Source: Rhexocercosporidium sp. MPI-PUGE-AT-0058 (taxonomy: Eukaryota; Ascomycota; Leotiomycetes; Helotiales). Taken from it: DNA of 64,000 nucleotides. Below the pieces are notes generated by a model. The model did not search any database and was not told the DNA's origin. It saw only the letters and a program-made list of their open reading frames with translations. Location: NCBI GenBank assembly GCA_020746875.1, contig JAGTJL010000001.1:5075632-5139631 (forward strand), read 5' to 3'. Position numbers and translations under genes: made by a program. Shown here piece after piece: positions 1-13,517 of this stretch (the first letter of the stretch is position 1; the number at the start of each line of letters is the position of its first letter).

Positions 1-124
1 CGTAATTAAATACGAGCGTAATTTCCCGGAATACAAAGGTAATTTCCGGGCCGCGTAAGCAGTAAAAACCCCTTCGGCTATTCTAGGGTAGAATCGGCAC
101 GAGTTATCGAAGTAAAATTCAACA
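1..124 (-). repeat. Copia-1b 3' LTR (partial, cut by window edge)
   Basis: On the minus strand the LTR starts at 124 with tgttgaattttac and matches the first ~120 bp of the 5' LTR at 20321-20674 and of the Copia-1a 3' LTR at 34022. The purine-rich aagaaagcg next to it inside the element fits a polypurine tract. Confidence 0.8.
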
Positions 125-298
125 CGCTTTCTTAATGAGTGACGTAATAGCTTTATAAGCTTATATATAAGCTAGCTTTAAAGCAGAGCTTATATTTACA
201 AAAATAAAGTAAATATATAAAATAACCCTTTGCGAAAAGTAGGCCAGATATAAAAAAAAAGAAATATAAATTATAATCTTATTTCTTTTGCTTTAGTT

Positions 299-1067
299 TT
301 ATTTAGCTAGTCTTAAAAGCCTTATGAATTCAATGAATTTAGGCTTATTTAGCGGCTTCGTAAAATTGTCGGCTTTTTGTTTAAATCCTTTTATATAAAT
401 TAAGTCTATTTCGCTTTAATTTATAAAGTCGCAAACGTAATAATATTTAACGGTAATATGCTTAGTCCTCTTATAGAATTAAGAGTTATTAATCAATAAG
501 AAAGCGCCGTTGTTATTCGTATAAACGGGGAATCGTTCTTATATATAATAGCTTAATTCGGTTAGAAGCTGTTTTATATAAATAACTTCTTTAAAAGCCG
601 AATTAATAATTATATATTCGGCTTTAATTATATTTTAAGTTATAATACTTTAAAGCTTGCTTTTCTAGCTAAATAAGCAACTCGTTAAGTAAAAGCTTAA
701 GCCGTTAGTCGATTTAGCCGTACTAATATCTCCGGCGTAGTCGGCGTCGTAATAGCCGCTTATATATCGATTAGAGCTTTTTTTGTAAATTAGCTTTAGT
801 TTTTTTAATTCTTTTAAGTATTTAAGTACGTTTTTAAAGGCAATTAAGTGATCGGCGCTAAGGTTATTAGCGAATCGAGCGAGCTTTATAACCGAGTAAT
901 AAATATCGGGTTTAGTAATTAGCGTAAGAAATAAGAGGCAGTTTATTATTTGCTGATATTAATTTATTTCCTTTTTATTAACTTAATTAGGATTAGGCTT
1001 TAGCTTGACTTTTGAATTTATTAATATATCTTTAAGCTTACAGTCGGTTATATTAAACCGCGCTAGC
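299..1067 (-). pseudogene. Copia-1b RT C-terminus and RNase H (3' piece of pol)
   Basis: Read on the minus strand this encodes the end of copia pol: the RPDI motif, the RNase H CDADYAG-like motif and a C-terminus of the KADGF-KPLDKPKF type. The frame ends at about 299. The same protein can be read with fewer stops in Copia-1a (32870-33845). The ORF is broken by stops of the kind RIP makes from CAA/CAG/TGG codons. It is separated from the rest of pol (9053 onward) by Copia-2, and the 5-bp duplication acttt at 1068-1072 and 9048-9052 marks the cut. Confidence 0.8.
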
Positions 1068-1072
1068 ACTTT

Positions 1073-1256
1073 TGTCGTATAGGCACGGGCAGTAGCTCTC
1101 TTGGCACTTTACGTGACTTAATTAGGTTCTGCTATTGTAGACCGCCTTCAGGAGAATAACTGTCTTTTCTTGATTTTTGGAGCTTTTAGAAGAATAATTA
1201 ATTACTTTAATTTAATTATAACTATTTATAATATTTTAATTTACTTTTATATTATA
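1073..1256 (+). repeat. Copia-2 5' LTR
   Basis: 184 bp, beginning tgtcgtataggcacgg. It matches 8864-9047 along its whole length with mostly transition differences. It is more AT-rich than the 3' LTR, so RIP acted unevenly on the two copies. Confidence 0.9.
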
Positions 1257-1739
1257 ATTATAAGCCTCGTTAATAAAGCTATTAAGTTAGTATTCTTCTC
1301 TTTATACGCTATTGATTTAAATAAAGCTTGTAAGGCAAGTTTGTAAGTGAAGAGCATTTATTATACGTTATAAAGTTTTTTACTTTATTATAAAGTATAA
1401 TTTATATTATTATTTTCTATTAACTCTTCGATTCTACTCTAGACGAGTATAAAAGCCGAGCAATTAGACTTGATACCTCTTTAGTCCTTCCTCCTTTATT
1501 AAATACTCGGAGCTCACGAGAGCAACTCCTTCGCTATAACAGACTTAACTTTAACTTCTTCTTTAAATAATCGAATTCCTTTTAATTACGATAGGCGCAC
1601 TTAAACTCCTTAATATTAAGCGTTTAAATCCTTTTATATCTTTTATAAAATATAAAATTTAATAGATCTTATATTATTAGTTACTTTTAACTTTTTCGAC
1701 GCCGAATTAAAACCTTTATCGCTAGACGATTTAAGAATA

Positions 1740-4700
1740 TAATAAGATAAAGAAGTTATTAAGTATAATTTCTAGGCTTAAGCGAAGTAAAACGAAGATA
1801 TTCGCGACCTTATAGAGAAAAGCCTTAAGCCGAGCGTATTACTACCGGCAAAAGCTATAATTAAGAATATAGCTTTAATATATATTACTTTTATAAAGAA
1901 ATACGTAAGGAAGCTCGTATAATAAACGGAAAAGGCTCGAGCTTATAAGGCAGCTTATAAGTAGATTTAAAAAACAATTAATCTTTTTGTTTATTAAGGA
2001 GTAGTTAAGGAATACGAGAACGAGTAAGCTTATATAGAAAAGGAGTAATTAATTAAGATAATAAACGAAGACTTTTAATTAAAGTTATGAATTCTTTAAT
2101 TACTCCTCCGGATCCTTAAGAAAGATTACGTTCTTTCAGAAATAAGTGCTCACACGTTAATATAATTTATTTATAAAAAGAAGCTCGCTATTATTAAAGC
2201 AGGGCGAGTTAATCTTAAGGAGTAGCTTTAAGAATAGAGAGCGACTTATTAAGATGCTTTTTTATACGACTTACCGGACGTTAAAGGATTACTAGTAATG
2301 CTTGACTTTATTAAGGCGGTGTAAGAGAAGCTCGCATTAGAATAAGCGCGCGAACGGCACTCTGAATTACTAAGAGATAATACTTTCGAGGTAATAAACT
2401 AATACTTTTTACTTAATTATATTAATTAGTTATTTATTCTTAACGAGAAATTACTTATAGCCTTTAAATAATAAAAGACAGTAAGCTTATATATTACTCT
2501 TAAAAGAAAATTAAATACTCTCGTAATCCTATCGGTTTAACGAAACTAGTCGCTAAACACGCGAGTAAATACCTGCTTATATAAGCATCGCTTTTATTGC
2601 TATAAGGCTATTAATTATTATAGACTTCGGTATTATTACGACGATTCGACGGCGAGCAACCTTAAGAACTTATTATTAGTAAAGGAAATTAAGAAGACTC
2701 GACTTCGATTAGAGAGCGACTTCCCTAACCTCCGCCGAGAAATCGCTAAACTCAATAAAAATATATTATTAATAACGTAACTAGCTTCTGAATCGCTTTT
2801 CGATAATTCCTTTTTTACTTAGCTATTAGTAGCTCCTATAGTTTTAAAACTAGCTACTTTAGTAAAAGCAAAATACCTTAAAAACGTTTAAGCTTGCCTT
2901 ATAAGCCCTGAATTTCTCGATAAAGCTCTCGCTGTTACGGGAGTATACGCTATTATAAATATAAATCGTTATCCGCTTATAAAGAGCACCTTACTCGATA
3001 ATAAAGCTATTACTTATTTAATAAATTCAAAAGCTCTTCTTATCCCCGGAAGCTTTATTAAATCCACTGCGGACGATAGCGTTAAGGCCGGAACGTTAAG
3101 CCTAATAATTAAGGGCCGCGATACTCGAGTCTTTAAAAGTATTTTCTACGGCCTTAACGGACCGAATACAGGCGATTTAACCCTCTTAAACGTCGCTATC
3201 GTTAAAGGCTTTAATATTAATATTATTTTAAAAGCTCGCTTTTTGCAAGCAGGAGTTTAATATAATAATTTAAATTGCACTTTACGCATAGGAATAACTG
3301 AAGATAATCTGGTTTTAAAGTAATTATAGCGATAGTTTAACTTAGCTTTCTTTAAATATAAGCCTTTTAATTACTCTTCGGTTTCTTTAACTGCTCGCCG
3401 CATTTTAACTCGCTTAAATTATAACTTTTTAATATTTTTAACGCTAGAGAGGAGTATTCGCTAAGGCTTTTAGTTAAGTAGACGATATTTAAAGCCACGA
3501 GTCGACGAAGCTTATTTATGGCATTTGCGCGTAAGTCACTTAAGAAAAGAAGCCTTAGAAAACTTAATAAAAAATGCGTGCAACGTCGAGATTTAAAGTT
3601 TAACTCGGTTAGAATACGAGTATTATATAGTAATTATAATATAATAAGTAATAAGTCGTTATTAATTAAAGAGAATAATTACTTGTCCTTTTTATTATAT
3701 TTCTTAGGATTTATTCGATTTTCTAGTAGGGTTTAACGGGAATAGCTGGCTTTTATTAATTAAGAACGAATATAATAGGAAATTCTACGAGCGGCTTTTA
3801 AAAACTAAAGGATTAATCGCTATTTTAAATGCTCTTAAACCGTTTAAGGCGTGGACGAGACGCTAATTCGGGCTCTCGGTTTATAAAATATACTAAGATA
3901 ACGACACTTTAGTTATAAGGATTAATAGATTAATTAAATATAAAAAATAATATAAGGAGAGTAATATTAATATTAAATTTACTCCCTTATATATATATTA
4001 ACTTAATAAAAGAGCTGAGCGCGTAAGCAAAGAAATAATTGATAAATTAATTAAAATACGCCTCTCCGTTAATTTACTTTAGGCGCTTTAAACGGAATTA
4101 ATAATAGCGGCAATTATTCTTTATAATATAAGTTTATTTACTCGTAAAGGCTTTAAGAGTCTTAATAAAGTGTTTTAAGCCTAGTTTAAGCAGTATTTTC
4201 GATATTACGACCCTAAGCTCACGCTAAAGCTAATAATCGATTTACGGCTTAATTAAAGCAACTTATATGCGTACGATTATAGAGCTTATTTTATAATTAA
4301 AGACCGAGAAGCTTTCTGCTAAAAGAAAGCTTTTAAAGTCAACCCGCGAGCGCACTTTAATTATTTAATTAAATACGTCTTATTTAATATTTATAGGATT
4401 TAAGTGCTTTAATTATAATATATAATAGTGACTCGGAATATTACTTTTAATAAAACTCTTTTTTATTTAAGCTCTTTAAATATAAAAAAAGCGGTCGGTT
4501 AGCCGCGCTTAATATTAAAAGATCTTACGGAAATATTAAAAAAAGAAGAAGGAGATTAAGACGTTGGTTTTATTATAATTAACCGACTAAGCGTATTTAA
4601 TATACTGAAATTAAAAACACTGTTTATTACTTTAAACGGAGAATAATTAAGCGAAGCAATAAGCGCTATAGAAGTCGACGAGCCTATGAGCTCAGAGGTA

Positions 4701-7130
4701 TTAAAACCTCTAATTAAGCTTTTAAGCTCGAGGGTAAAGCTATTTACTCTTTTTTTAATTAAGTTAATAAAAGTAAATACGTTACTTTTAGTTAATTTAA
4801 TAGCTCTTGATTTTATTTAGCCGCTCGTTAATAAGAACTTGGGGGTAATTTAATTAAGAAAGAGTGCTAGACTTCTTACTTATAAGCACTTTAATTAAGT
4901 CTTAAAACGAGCCGATACTTTAAGACAATTAGCGTCTAAAAGCGCAATTAAAAGAAGTATCTTATATAATATATTAAACTTTTAAAGTAATATAAGCCTT
5001 AAGCGGAAGTTAATATTATAAGTTATAATTTACTTTGGAGGGCTATACGACCGAGAGCGCGGTCTTAAGCGTCGGGAAGCACTTGAAGAAAGTATCGGCC
5101 TTAAGTAATTAAAAGCTTTATTTTAAGCAATTAAATACGAGAAGTATTTATAATTATTAAAATTAAAAAAAGATAAAGAATTAGGTTTACGCTTATTGCT
5201 TTCGGCTTTAATTAAATTAAATTCCGGCTTACTTAAACCTCTTAAGAGGAAAAGAGTAAAAGACTGAGCAATTAATAAAGGTCGAAAGACTTGAGTTAGT
5301 AATAAGGTAATAAAACCGAATCGAAGCGTTTATATAACAACTATTAAAGAGTTAATTACGGAATTATTATAACCGTTAAGTAACCGCAAGCACTTAGAGG
5401 ATTTTCTAGGGACTTTCTGGCTTAATTAAGAATTAGTGCGAAAAGACGGAAAAGACTTAAGCGCAGTTTACGTTATTATATTAGCATTTATATTTAAAAA
5501 TATTAAAGTTCGATAACTAATTAAGCTCTTACGGATTTATTAATTATAAATGCCTAAGGATTTATTAAATTAGAGAGACTTTAAGGATTATTTGTTAAGA
5601 GAGCACTTTTGAGCCGACGCTATTAAGGAGATTATTAACCTTAAGTCGCGCAACTACTGGAGAGTCGTTAAATATACCTTTACTACCGAGCAATTAATTC
5701 CTTTGAAATAAGTATTTTACGCTAAAGTCGATTCGTTAAGGTATTTAACTTGCTGTCGCTCCCGAGTCGTTGTAAGAGGAGACTTATAGCCTAAAACGTT
5801 AATTTTATTAATATATATAATTACTTTAGCTACTCGCTCCTTCAGAACCGCTATAGCTATTATAGTTTAATTTGATTTAAAAATAATTTAATTTAATATA
5901 ATAAATGCTTTTATTAACGCTAAACGAAATGAAATAAATGCTTACGTACGCTACTATTTACCGGACGGTTTTAAACAAGACAGAAAGGTAGTAGAAGTTA
6001 ATCGCGCATTTTACGGACTTAAGGATTCACTGGCGTTATAATACGGTGACTTCACTTATATTTTAATAACTTTAAGGTTAATCGCTTATAAAGAAGAGCC
6101 TTATATATTTATAAATAAGTAACGTACGGTGTTTGTGATATTTTATATCGACGATATTTAAGTGCTTTATTATAATTCGGCTTTTAAAGACGTTAAACTA
6201 ATTATCGACGGCTTAAATATAATATATAAGCTTATTAAAGGAAAGTAAACGGAGTAGTTCTTAGGCGTTCGTATTATTAGAGATCGATTAGCGAAGATTA
6301 TCTTTTTAATATACGATACTTATATTCAAAAGGTTGCTCTTCGATTTAAGTTAATAAATAGAAATTGCTTAAATATATTATTATTTTAAGTTAAGCTATT
6401 AAAAAATCAAAAATAAGCTACTTTAGCTTAAATTAAGGAGTTTTAAGAGAAGGTTAGATTAATGCTTTATACTGCAATTATATTGCGCGTAAACGTTACT
6501 TTTATTACTTTAAAGCTTTTTTACTTTTTAATTAATTCTTCTCGAGAGCACCTGGCTATAATTAACTAGATAATTCGTTATCTTTTCGGCATTTGTTTCT
6601 TAGCGATTACTTATAATTATAAACTGCGCGACTCTTACTTTATAATAGTATTAAATGCTTTTTTTACAGATAATATTAAAATAAGGCGATCTTTTAATAA
6701 ATATATTTTTATATTTTTTAAAAGTTTAATTTTTTAAAAAGCAGTTTTATAAAATATAATTATTACGTTTATAATATAAATAGAGCTTCTTAAAGTTGAG
6801 CGCACTGGCAAGGAACTTATAGTATTTTAGCGATTCTTTTAAGAATTACGCTTTAATATAAGAGTAGTTTAAATAATTTTCTGTAATAATTAATAAACGA
6901 TTCAGTTAATTATTAGGGAAAATCAGCGTATTTCTATTAAGTTGCGCTACGTTAATATTTAAAATATGTGGTTGCGCTAAGAGTTTTAGAAAGGTATTTT
7001 TATAATAGAATATTTTCTTATAAATTATATATTAGCTAACGGATTTATTAAAAACCTTTCTCGGCAGAAATTTGAAGTATTTATTACTCTTATTAACTTA
7101 GTAAATATTCGTGCTTAATTAAAGCAACTT
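1740..7130 (+). pseudogene. Copia-2 gag-pol polyprotein, degenerate
   Basis: Plus-strand copia polyprotein in fragments, order gag-PR-IN-RT-RH. Visible landmarks: a damaged CCHC zinc knuckle near 2570-2630; protease region near 2985-3290, whose active-site DSG now reads NSK; a GAG-pre-integrase motif (LWHLR-SHL) at about 3517; integrase with a QDND-like catalytic stretch near 3895; RT with the ALYGLK-like box near 6010 and a YIDDI version of YVDD near 6140; RNase H end (NGFIKNLSRQKF-like) near 7040. Frequent TAA/TAG codons interrupt every domain, mostly at former Gln or Trp positions, as RIP produces. The short open stretch at 3518-3736 is only a fragment of this pol. Exact start not determinable. 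Confidence 0.8.
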
Positions 7131-7465
7131 TTTTAAGAGACTCGCTTTAAAGCAGTTTTTTATATATATTCTTTACTTTTTATTTATTCTTAAAGTGATT
7201 ATATAATAAGCTTACTTTTTAATTAAAGAGCTTTATTTATATTATTATATATTCTTTTATAAAATTCTCTTTTATAAATTTCTATTTATAATTTTATTTT
7301 ATTAAAGATTAATTGAGCTCGGGGGTATAAATTACTATATCTTAAAAAGCTAATTACTCTTAACGATTCTTTAATTTAAAAGCAAACGCAAGCTTTAGTT
7401 TTTAAAATATAAGGGAATATTTAAAAAGTAAGAGGTTCTTAAGCTTTAAAAAATAAAAAAGTAAT

Positions 7466-8480
7466 TTATTTATTAAAAGATAAAAGGCTTAAAACCTCTC
7501 GAATTAGCTCGCTTAAAGCACTAATTATTATATTAACTAATTCTTTAACGCGAGCAGCTTAAGCTTCTTACTCAGGAGTAAGAATAACTCCACGAGTAGA
7601 TATAGCTTAAAAGGCTAAAATACTAAGGCCCGGACTATAAGCGCGAGCAGCTCCGGTAGCAGCTTCAGTAGCGGCAGCAGCGCGAGCAGCTTTAATAGTA
7701 GTAATAACAGTAAGATAATTAGCTGCTTTTTTATTACTTTTCTTAACGAAGAGAGCACTCGTAGCAGCAGTAATCTTTTCTTTAATAATACGAGTATAAG
7801 CTGTAAAAGTAATTAAAGGCTTTTTTTTTTCTTTTAAGAGATTAATTAAATTAGTTCGATTTTCTAAAAATAAAGCGAGTAATTTATTGTTTTTTTTATT
7901 ATTATTATTTTTATTATTACTTCCAAATCTATTAATAGCTCTTGGAGCAACTCTATTATTAAAACTAATAGCAGCGCTAATAGCAGTAGCTTTATTAATA
8001 TTATTATCTTTAAAGGCGGCATAGACCGGGATTCTTAACTACTTTAACTCTTAAAAAAATTAATAATAAATTAAAAGCGAGAAAAAAGCAGCTAAATCGA
8101 CTTACTTTCTTATTAACTTTATTTTTTAACGTATTACGATATGCGAGGAAAAGAGCTTAAGCAATAGCGGGAGTAATTACGTACTTATAGCCGGACGAGT
8201 AAGCGAAGCAGCGAGTACCTTTTTCAACGGTATTATAATATTAACCGTTACTTTTTATTTAAAAGGCGCTATTAATATAGCTTATATAAATTATTATATA
8301 AGCACCTATTAGCTGCTTTAAAGCCCGGGGAGCAGCAGCGGCACGGCGAGAAGCGGGGGCGGGGACGGGAGCAGCCGACAGTCGTGCCTTAGCGACGACT
8401 TTCTTTTTATTATTAATAATAGCCTTAATTTATTATAAGTCAGCGGTTGTTTTTTAATTAATTGATTTTTAATCAGTCGA
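7466..8480 (-). pseudogene. Antisense Cys-rich accessory ORF of Copia-2, probably spliced
   Basis: On the minus strand an open frame runs ~138 codons from 8038 to the first TAA at 7607, and continues in frame past two more TAA codons to a final stop at 7466. Upstream, 8106 to ~8450 is open in one frame apart from TAA codons explicable as RIP of CAA. The two parts join in phase if 8039-8105 is an intron: it has a perfect GTAAGT donor at 8105 and a TAG acceptor, 67 bp. Exon 1 encodes a Pro/Ala/Arg-rich segment, then a motif with Cys or Tyr (TGT to TAT) at CxxC-like spacings around 8190-8290 (key residues: KGTRCFAY, then GYKY). Exon 2 is Ala/Lys/Asn-rich. No start codon is evident. The patch keeps many CpA sites (GCAGCAGC runs) that RIP has destroyed elsewhere in the element. 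I do not recognise a function; a Cys-based zinc-binding domain is inference. Confidence 0.55.
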
Positions 8481-8863
8481 TCTTCGATTAGTAAATCGAA
8501 ACTAGTAAATCGAAAATCGAGTTACTTACCTTGCTTTAGCGAGTAAATCGTCGTTCTATTATAACGATTCTGGCGGAGCGCTTGAAGATACTTATAGTGT
8601 CGAAGGGAGCAGTTGATTAATTAATTAATTAATAGATTAATAGATTGATTAAGTGGTAAATCGAGAGCAGTCGATCTGTGTATTGTCGAGTGTTTACAGG
8701 TTCAGGTTTAGTGGGAAAATCGTTGGTTTATGTAGTCAGGTTGTTTATTTAATTACTGTATATAAGTGAATTTATTTGCTTAATTTTTTCTTATTATTTA
8801 CTCTCGCTTAATATAATTAATTATAATAATAGTAGCTTATTATTATTAATTGCCTAAGGGGTG

Positions 8864-9047
8864 TGTCGTATAAGCACGGGCAGCAGCTTTCTTAGCACTT
8901 CACGTAATCTAATTAGGTTTTGCTACTGTAGACTGCTTTCAGGAGAATAACTATCTTCTCCTAATTCTTGGAGCTTTTAAAAGAATAATTAATTATTTCA
9001 ATTCAATTATAACTGCTTACAGTGCTTTGATCCACTTTTATACTACA
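8864..9047 (+). repeat. Copia-2 3' LTR
   Basis: 184 bp, tgtcgtataagcacgggcag to ...ttatactaca, partner of 1073-1256, followed directly by the acttt target duplication. Confidence 0.9.
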
Positions 9048-9052
9048 ACTTT

Positions 9053-12000
9053 CTTAATATAATTCTTTTAGCTTAGCTTTATATAACTTTTGTCTAAGTT
9101 ATAGTCGATATTTATACTTAAGTAATCCTTTATTAGCTTTAAATCTTTTAATTTAAAGAGCTTTTTAAGCTTTTTAATAAAGGATTTAATATTATTAACG
9201 CTTAAGCCAATTATCGCTAAGTCGTTTATGTAAATAAAGATTATAAGCTATTGCTGCTTATTAATTAAAATATAATTCTCGGTAATTAAGGCTTGAAAAC
9301 CGAGTTTTTAGATTAAGACTTCCTTTAGCGTAATAAACTAGAGCCTAATTGATTATTTTAGCTTATATAAGGCTTTATTAAGTAGGAGTAGTTTACTAGC
9401 GTATTTTTAGGCATTTATGCCTTCGGGAGGTATTATATATAAAGTATTTACGTTAATATACTTTATATAAAAGCCGATATTATATTAACTTTTTATATAA
9501 ATTAATCGTAAAGGACCGTTAAAGCGAATATAAGTCGTTAAGCTATTTATTTTATTACGTTAGCAAACGTATTTACATAATTAAGGCTATAGAATTGCTC
9601 GAACCCTTTAGCGACGAATCTAGCTTTAAATTCGAAATAATTAAGTGATTTTTTAATTTTATATACTTATTTCGTTTTTAAAGGCTTATAAGCCTTATTA
9701 ACGTCTTTTAGTATTATTTCTTAAGTTTCGTGACTTTTTAAGGAATTAACTTCTTTTTTTTATAGCTTTTAGTTAATAATCCTTATATAAAGAGGCTATA
9801 GCTTCTTTAAGGCTTTTAGGCTCGTAAATTTAAAGGCTTTTAATTCGTTTAATAACGACTTTATTAGCCTTTAGCTCTTTAGGCAGCTTTATTAGCCTTT
9901 AATCGAAGTCTTCGTCGATTTTAAAGCTTATTAAAGCTATAAAAGCTAGTCTCTTAGCGTCTTTATAAACAGAAAAAGCTTCTTTTTCTTCTTCGATTAA
10001 TCAGTTATTTAATTGGCGAATAGCCGTCTTAAAGCTTAAGTGTATTACTGACTGATTTTCCGAAGAGTTAGAGTCTTTAGCGCTAGTACTAGCGTTTTTA
10101 GTTACGACGTTAGGCTCCCAGCTCGAATAATTCTTTTTAGGCCTCTTAATAGGCGCTTTAGGCATTTCCGGGCTAACCGTATTAGGCCTCTTATTAGCCT
10201 TTAGCGTTTAAGGGAATTCTTATGTAAATAAGTCGGATTTGTTTTCAAAATCCGTTTTCTTGCCCTTTAATCAGTCGATAGGCGACTTTTCGCTTATATT
10301 ACTTTTATTAGGTATTTTGTCGTTAATATTATTTATTAATTTAATAATATTATCGCTAGTGCCTTTAAACTCTTTAAGTGTTTCGATTATATAGTCGAAT
10401 TTAGTTTCTTTTATTATATCGTCTTTAAGGATTAAATCTTTTTTAATTAAAACGTTTTTAAAGTTTATAACGGCTCTTTTACTTAATAAATAAATTAAGG
10501 AATTATTAAAAAACTTAAAACTAATAAGAATACTCTTATTAGATTTATTAACTAGTTTATAAGCTTTCTTATTCTTAAGTACGTAGATTAAAGAGCCTAA
10601 TATGCCAATATAATTAATTATCGGTAATTTATTATATAGAGTTTTAAAAGGCGTCTTCTTTATGACGGAATTATATGACCGATTCTTAATATAAGTTATT
10701 CCTTATAATAAGTAAAGCTATAAAAATAAGGGTAATCTCTTAGCCTTATAAACGCTAATTAGCCGCTTTATTAGGTATTTATTTAACCTTTCGGCTATCT
10801 CGTTTTAGGAAGGGGAATAAGGGCTAATATATTCATATATATATTCTTATTACTTATAATAATGCGTTTATTTATTAGACTTGAATTCCCCGGCGTTATT
10901 AAGCTTAAAAGCTTTAATATTCGCTATAAATTTAATTTCCTTTTAATTAAACTGCGTATTTATTATATTATAAAAGTCAATAAGTACGTCATAAGCGTCG
11001 GCTTTGAGTTTTAAGGCGTATAGCTAAATAGCTCTTAATTCTTTATATGTAATAGTGAGGAAATAGCGCTTTCTTTTAAGTCCTTTGACTTTAAAAGGCC
11101 TTATAATATCGATATCGAATATAGTCAAGGGTAGCGCGTCTAACATAAGCTTTTACTGCCGATCACGTGCATTTTGCCGCTATTATAAGCGTTACAGTCG
11201 GCTAGTTCTACGTCTTTTTATTGAATTTTCTTTAATTTATAGCTTTTCTCGATCGTTTTAAGAATTGACTCTTTATTTATATATATTAACTTCTTATAAT
11301 AAAGGTCTAGCGGCGTATTTAAGTCTACTTAATATATTATAAGTTCGAGAGCGTTATTATCGACTTCCGCTTAAACGTAATAGGCGTTATAATTCCATTT
11401 AGCTTATAATTAGCCCTTTTTATACTTTAATAAAGCACCGTTCTTAGTAAAATTAATTAACCAGCTTTTTTTAATTATTTCCCTTAAGCTTAAAAGGGTC
11501 GTTTTTAGCTTCAGAATATAGTTTATCCGTTAAATAACTACTTTTATGTCGTTATTATTCTTTATAAAAATATCTCCCGTGCTTAGTATTAGTAATACGT
11601 CGCCGTTAGCAATTATAATCGATTTGCGAAGAATAAGTTAATAATTAAGTAACTATTCCTTATTAAGCGTATAATACTCGCTAATACCGGAGTCTAGAAT
11701 TAGTTTATAATTATAAACGGTTCTAAAAGCTTAATTTGGGATATCTCCCTTTAATTAGTCAGAATCGGACTCGCTTAATTCTTTTATAATATTTACAAAA
11801 GTATTTATAAACAAGAGAAGTTCAAGCTGTATTTTAAGCTTTATATTTAACTTACCCTTTAGTAAGAATAAGTAGTTTATATATGCCTTTATAAGCTTTT
11901 TAGCCTTTATGTGCTTATTAGGCGGCGTATAAGTCTTAAATACGGCTATAATAGCTTTTGTAAATTCTGTTTTTAATTTGCTTTTTGATTCCTTAGCCTT

Positions 12001-12880
12001 TTTAGCCTTATTAGGCTTTTTATTTAAATTTTCTGAATTATTAAGCTTTAACTTAAGGTATAAGACTTAATACGTAAATATTATATATTCCGTGACTTTG
12101 CACTTATTATAATACTTTTTATTACCGCCTTTACCGCTTTTAAACGCTTTATTAACGTTAAGGTCGGCGTTAACGCCTATACGAGCTTCTTCCGAAATTA
12201 AGTCGTTAATTAAACCGTTAATATTAATATTCTTGAGATTACTTAACATTTTCTCGTATTTATGAGACGAAAAGGCGTCAAAAGAGCTCGGCAAGCCTTT
12301 TAATATAAGGCTAATTATTATAAGCTTAAGAATTTCGCAATCTAGTTGCTTTAAGTATATGGCGCTTAATTAAATTACGTTAGTATATTTGTTTATACTC
12401 TTATAAAAGCTATAATTAAAATCGACGATTTGATTTATATAACGGCTGATTAGCTCAAGCGTTAATTAACCGAAAGTAAATTAAATAACGTTCTATAGCT
12501 TTTTAGCCGTATCTTTGTCTTTAAATTATTCTTGATTTTCCAGCGATATAATCGACTTTAGCGCCCCTAGTGCTTTTTGGTTTTACGTCTTAAAGTAATT
12601 TAGTTTCTTGTAAGGGGCTAATACGGTTTTACTTCCTTTAGTACTCCTAGCGTAATATAAGGATTAATCTAAAGGTAAAGCTTTGCCAGAAATATAAGGC
12701 ATATAACCGTTAATTTCTAGGAATAAATTAGCGGGATTTATTCATTTAATATAATTAGACTTCTTTACTAGCTTCTCTTCTTTAAAGGCAGTAGCGGCTA
12801 TTTTTAAGCTTATCTTAAATAAGTTTAGCTTTAATTCTTTTAAGTAATTATTACTTATAGTGATTTATTAAATTATTTTA
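9053..12880 (-). pseudogene. Copia-1b gag, protease, integrase and RT (5' piece of gag-pol)
   Basis: Minus-strand continuation of the Copia-1b polyprotein on the far side of Copia-2. Reading down from ~12.9 kb: gag, with a UBN2-like region and a zinc knuckle near 12.1 kb in which two Cys codons have become Tyr; protease near 11.7 kb; integrase around 11.1-10.8 kb (GxAER end box); a long Lys/Glu/Asn-rich linker at 10.6-9.9 kb; RT from ~9.7 to 9.05 kb, including YALYELK-like and YINDL-like catalytic boxes. Stops occur throughout. The better preserved reading of the same protein lies at 21640-25256. Confidence 0.8.
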
Positions 12881-13512
12881 GTCTTAGACTTTATTTAAGT
12901 CTTTATAACCTCACAATAAGGCTACTCTTTTTAATTTAGTATATCCTAAATCGATATAAAATCGATATTTAAAGTAATAAGTCTTGCTAAAGACTTATAT
13001 ATTACCTTACCGAGGGTTTCGCTTAACTAGTATTATAACAAAGTTCCCAGCGGGTCTGCTTAGGCTCTTATTATAACGCTAACGCCACTACTAGCTTAGT
13101 TTTTCTCACAGGAATTAATAAGCTTAATTAGCTATAACCTTCTTTAAGAATAGCTCTTTATATAACTAGAAAAGCCTAAAAACTATTATAATTTATACTA
13201 GATTAATAACGATACAGACAGCTACTCCCTAATATAAGCCATGCTAACACGCTACTTATAGCTATTACTAGCGCCGTAAAAAGTATAAGCGCTTAAAAAT
13301 AAGAAATTTATTATAAGACTTAAAACCGCAATTTAGGTGGCTACGCACGCTTATAACGTTTAAGAACCGTTAAGTTATGATTTCCTTAGAGTTTAGTCTT
13401 AAGGTCAAAGGCCTTAGGTCCGTAATACGTCCTAATCGGGTTAATAAGGGCTTAAAGAGGTCTAGCTTACTTCAAGAAAAGCTAGTATAGCTTTATCGAC
13501 AAGCGTTTGAAC
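12881..13512 (-). other. Copia-1b 5' leader between 5' LTR and gag
   Basis: Non-coding leader of Copia-1b, closely matched by Copia-1a 20950-21600 in reverse orientation. Retains GC-richer patches (for example 13370-13510). No ORF, RNA gene or other insertion seen. Interrupted at 13512/13513 by Gypsy-B; the leader resumes at 20268. Confidence 0.7.
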
Positions 13513-13517
13513 AGAAG

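Larger units (their letters stand above)
1073..9047 (+). mobile_element. Copia-2 LTR retrotransposon (complete, RIP-inactivated)
   Basis: Full-length 7975-bp Ty1/copia element with 184-bp LTRs, ends TG...CA, and a perfect 5-bp target-site duplication (acttt at 1068-1072 and 9048-9052). A purine run (taaggggtg) sits against the 3' LTR, so it reads on the plus strand. It entered the RNase H part of Copia-1b pol. It differs from Copia-1 in LTR and protein sequence. Unusually long for its pol content: about 1.7 kb between the end of RNase H (~7.13 kb) and the 3' LTR holds an antisense ORF. Confidence 0.9.

Noticed and set aside
3518..3736. Short plus-strand frame as an independent gene
   Set aside because: It lies within the Copia-2 GAG-pre-integrase region, mostly in a shifted frame of decayed pol.
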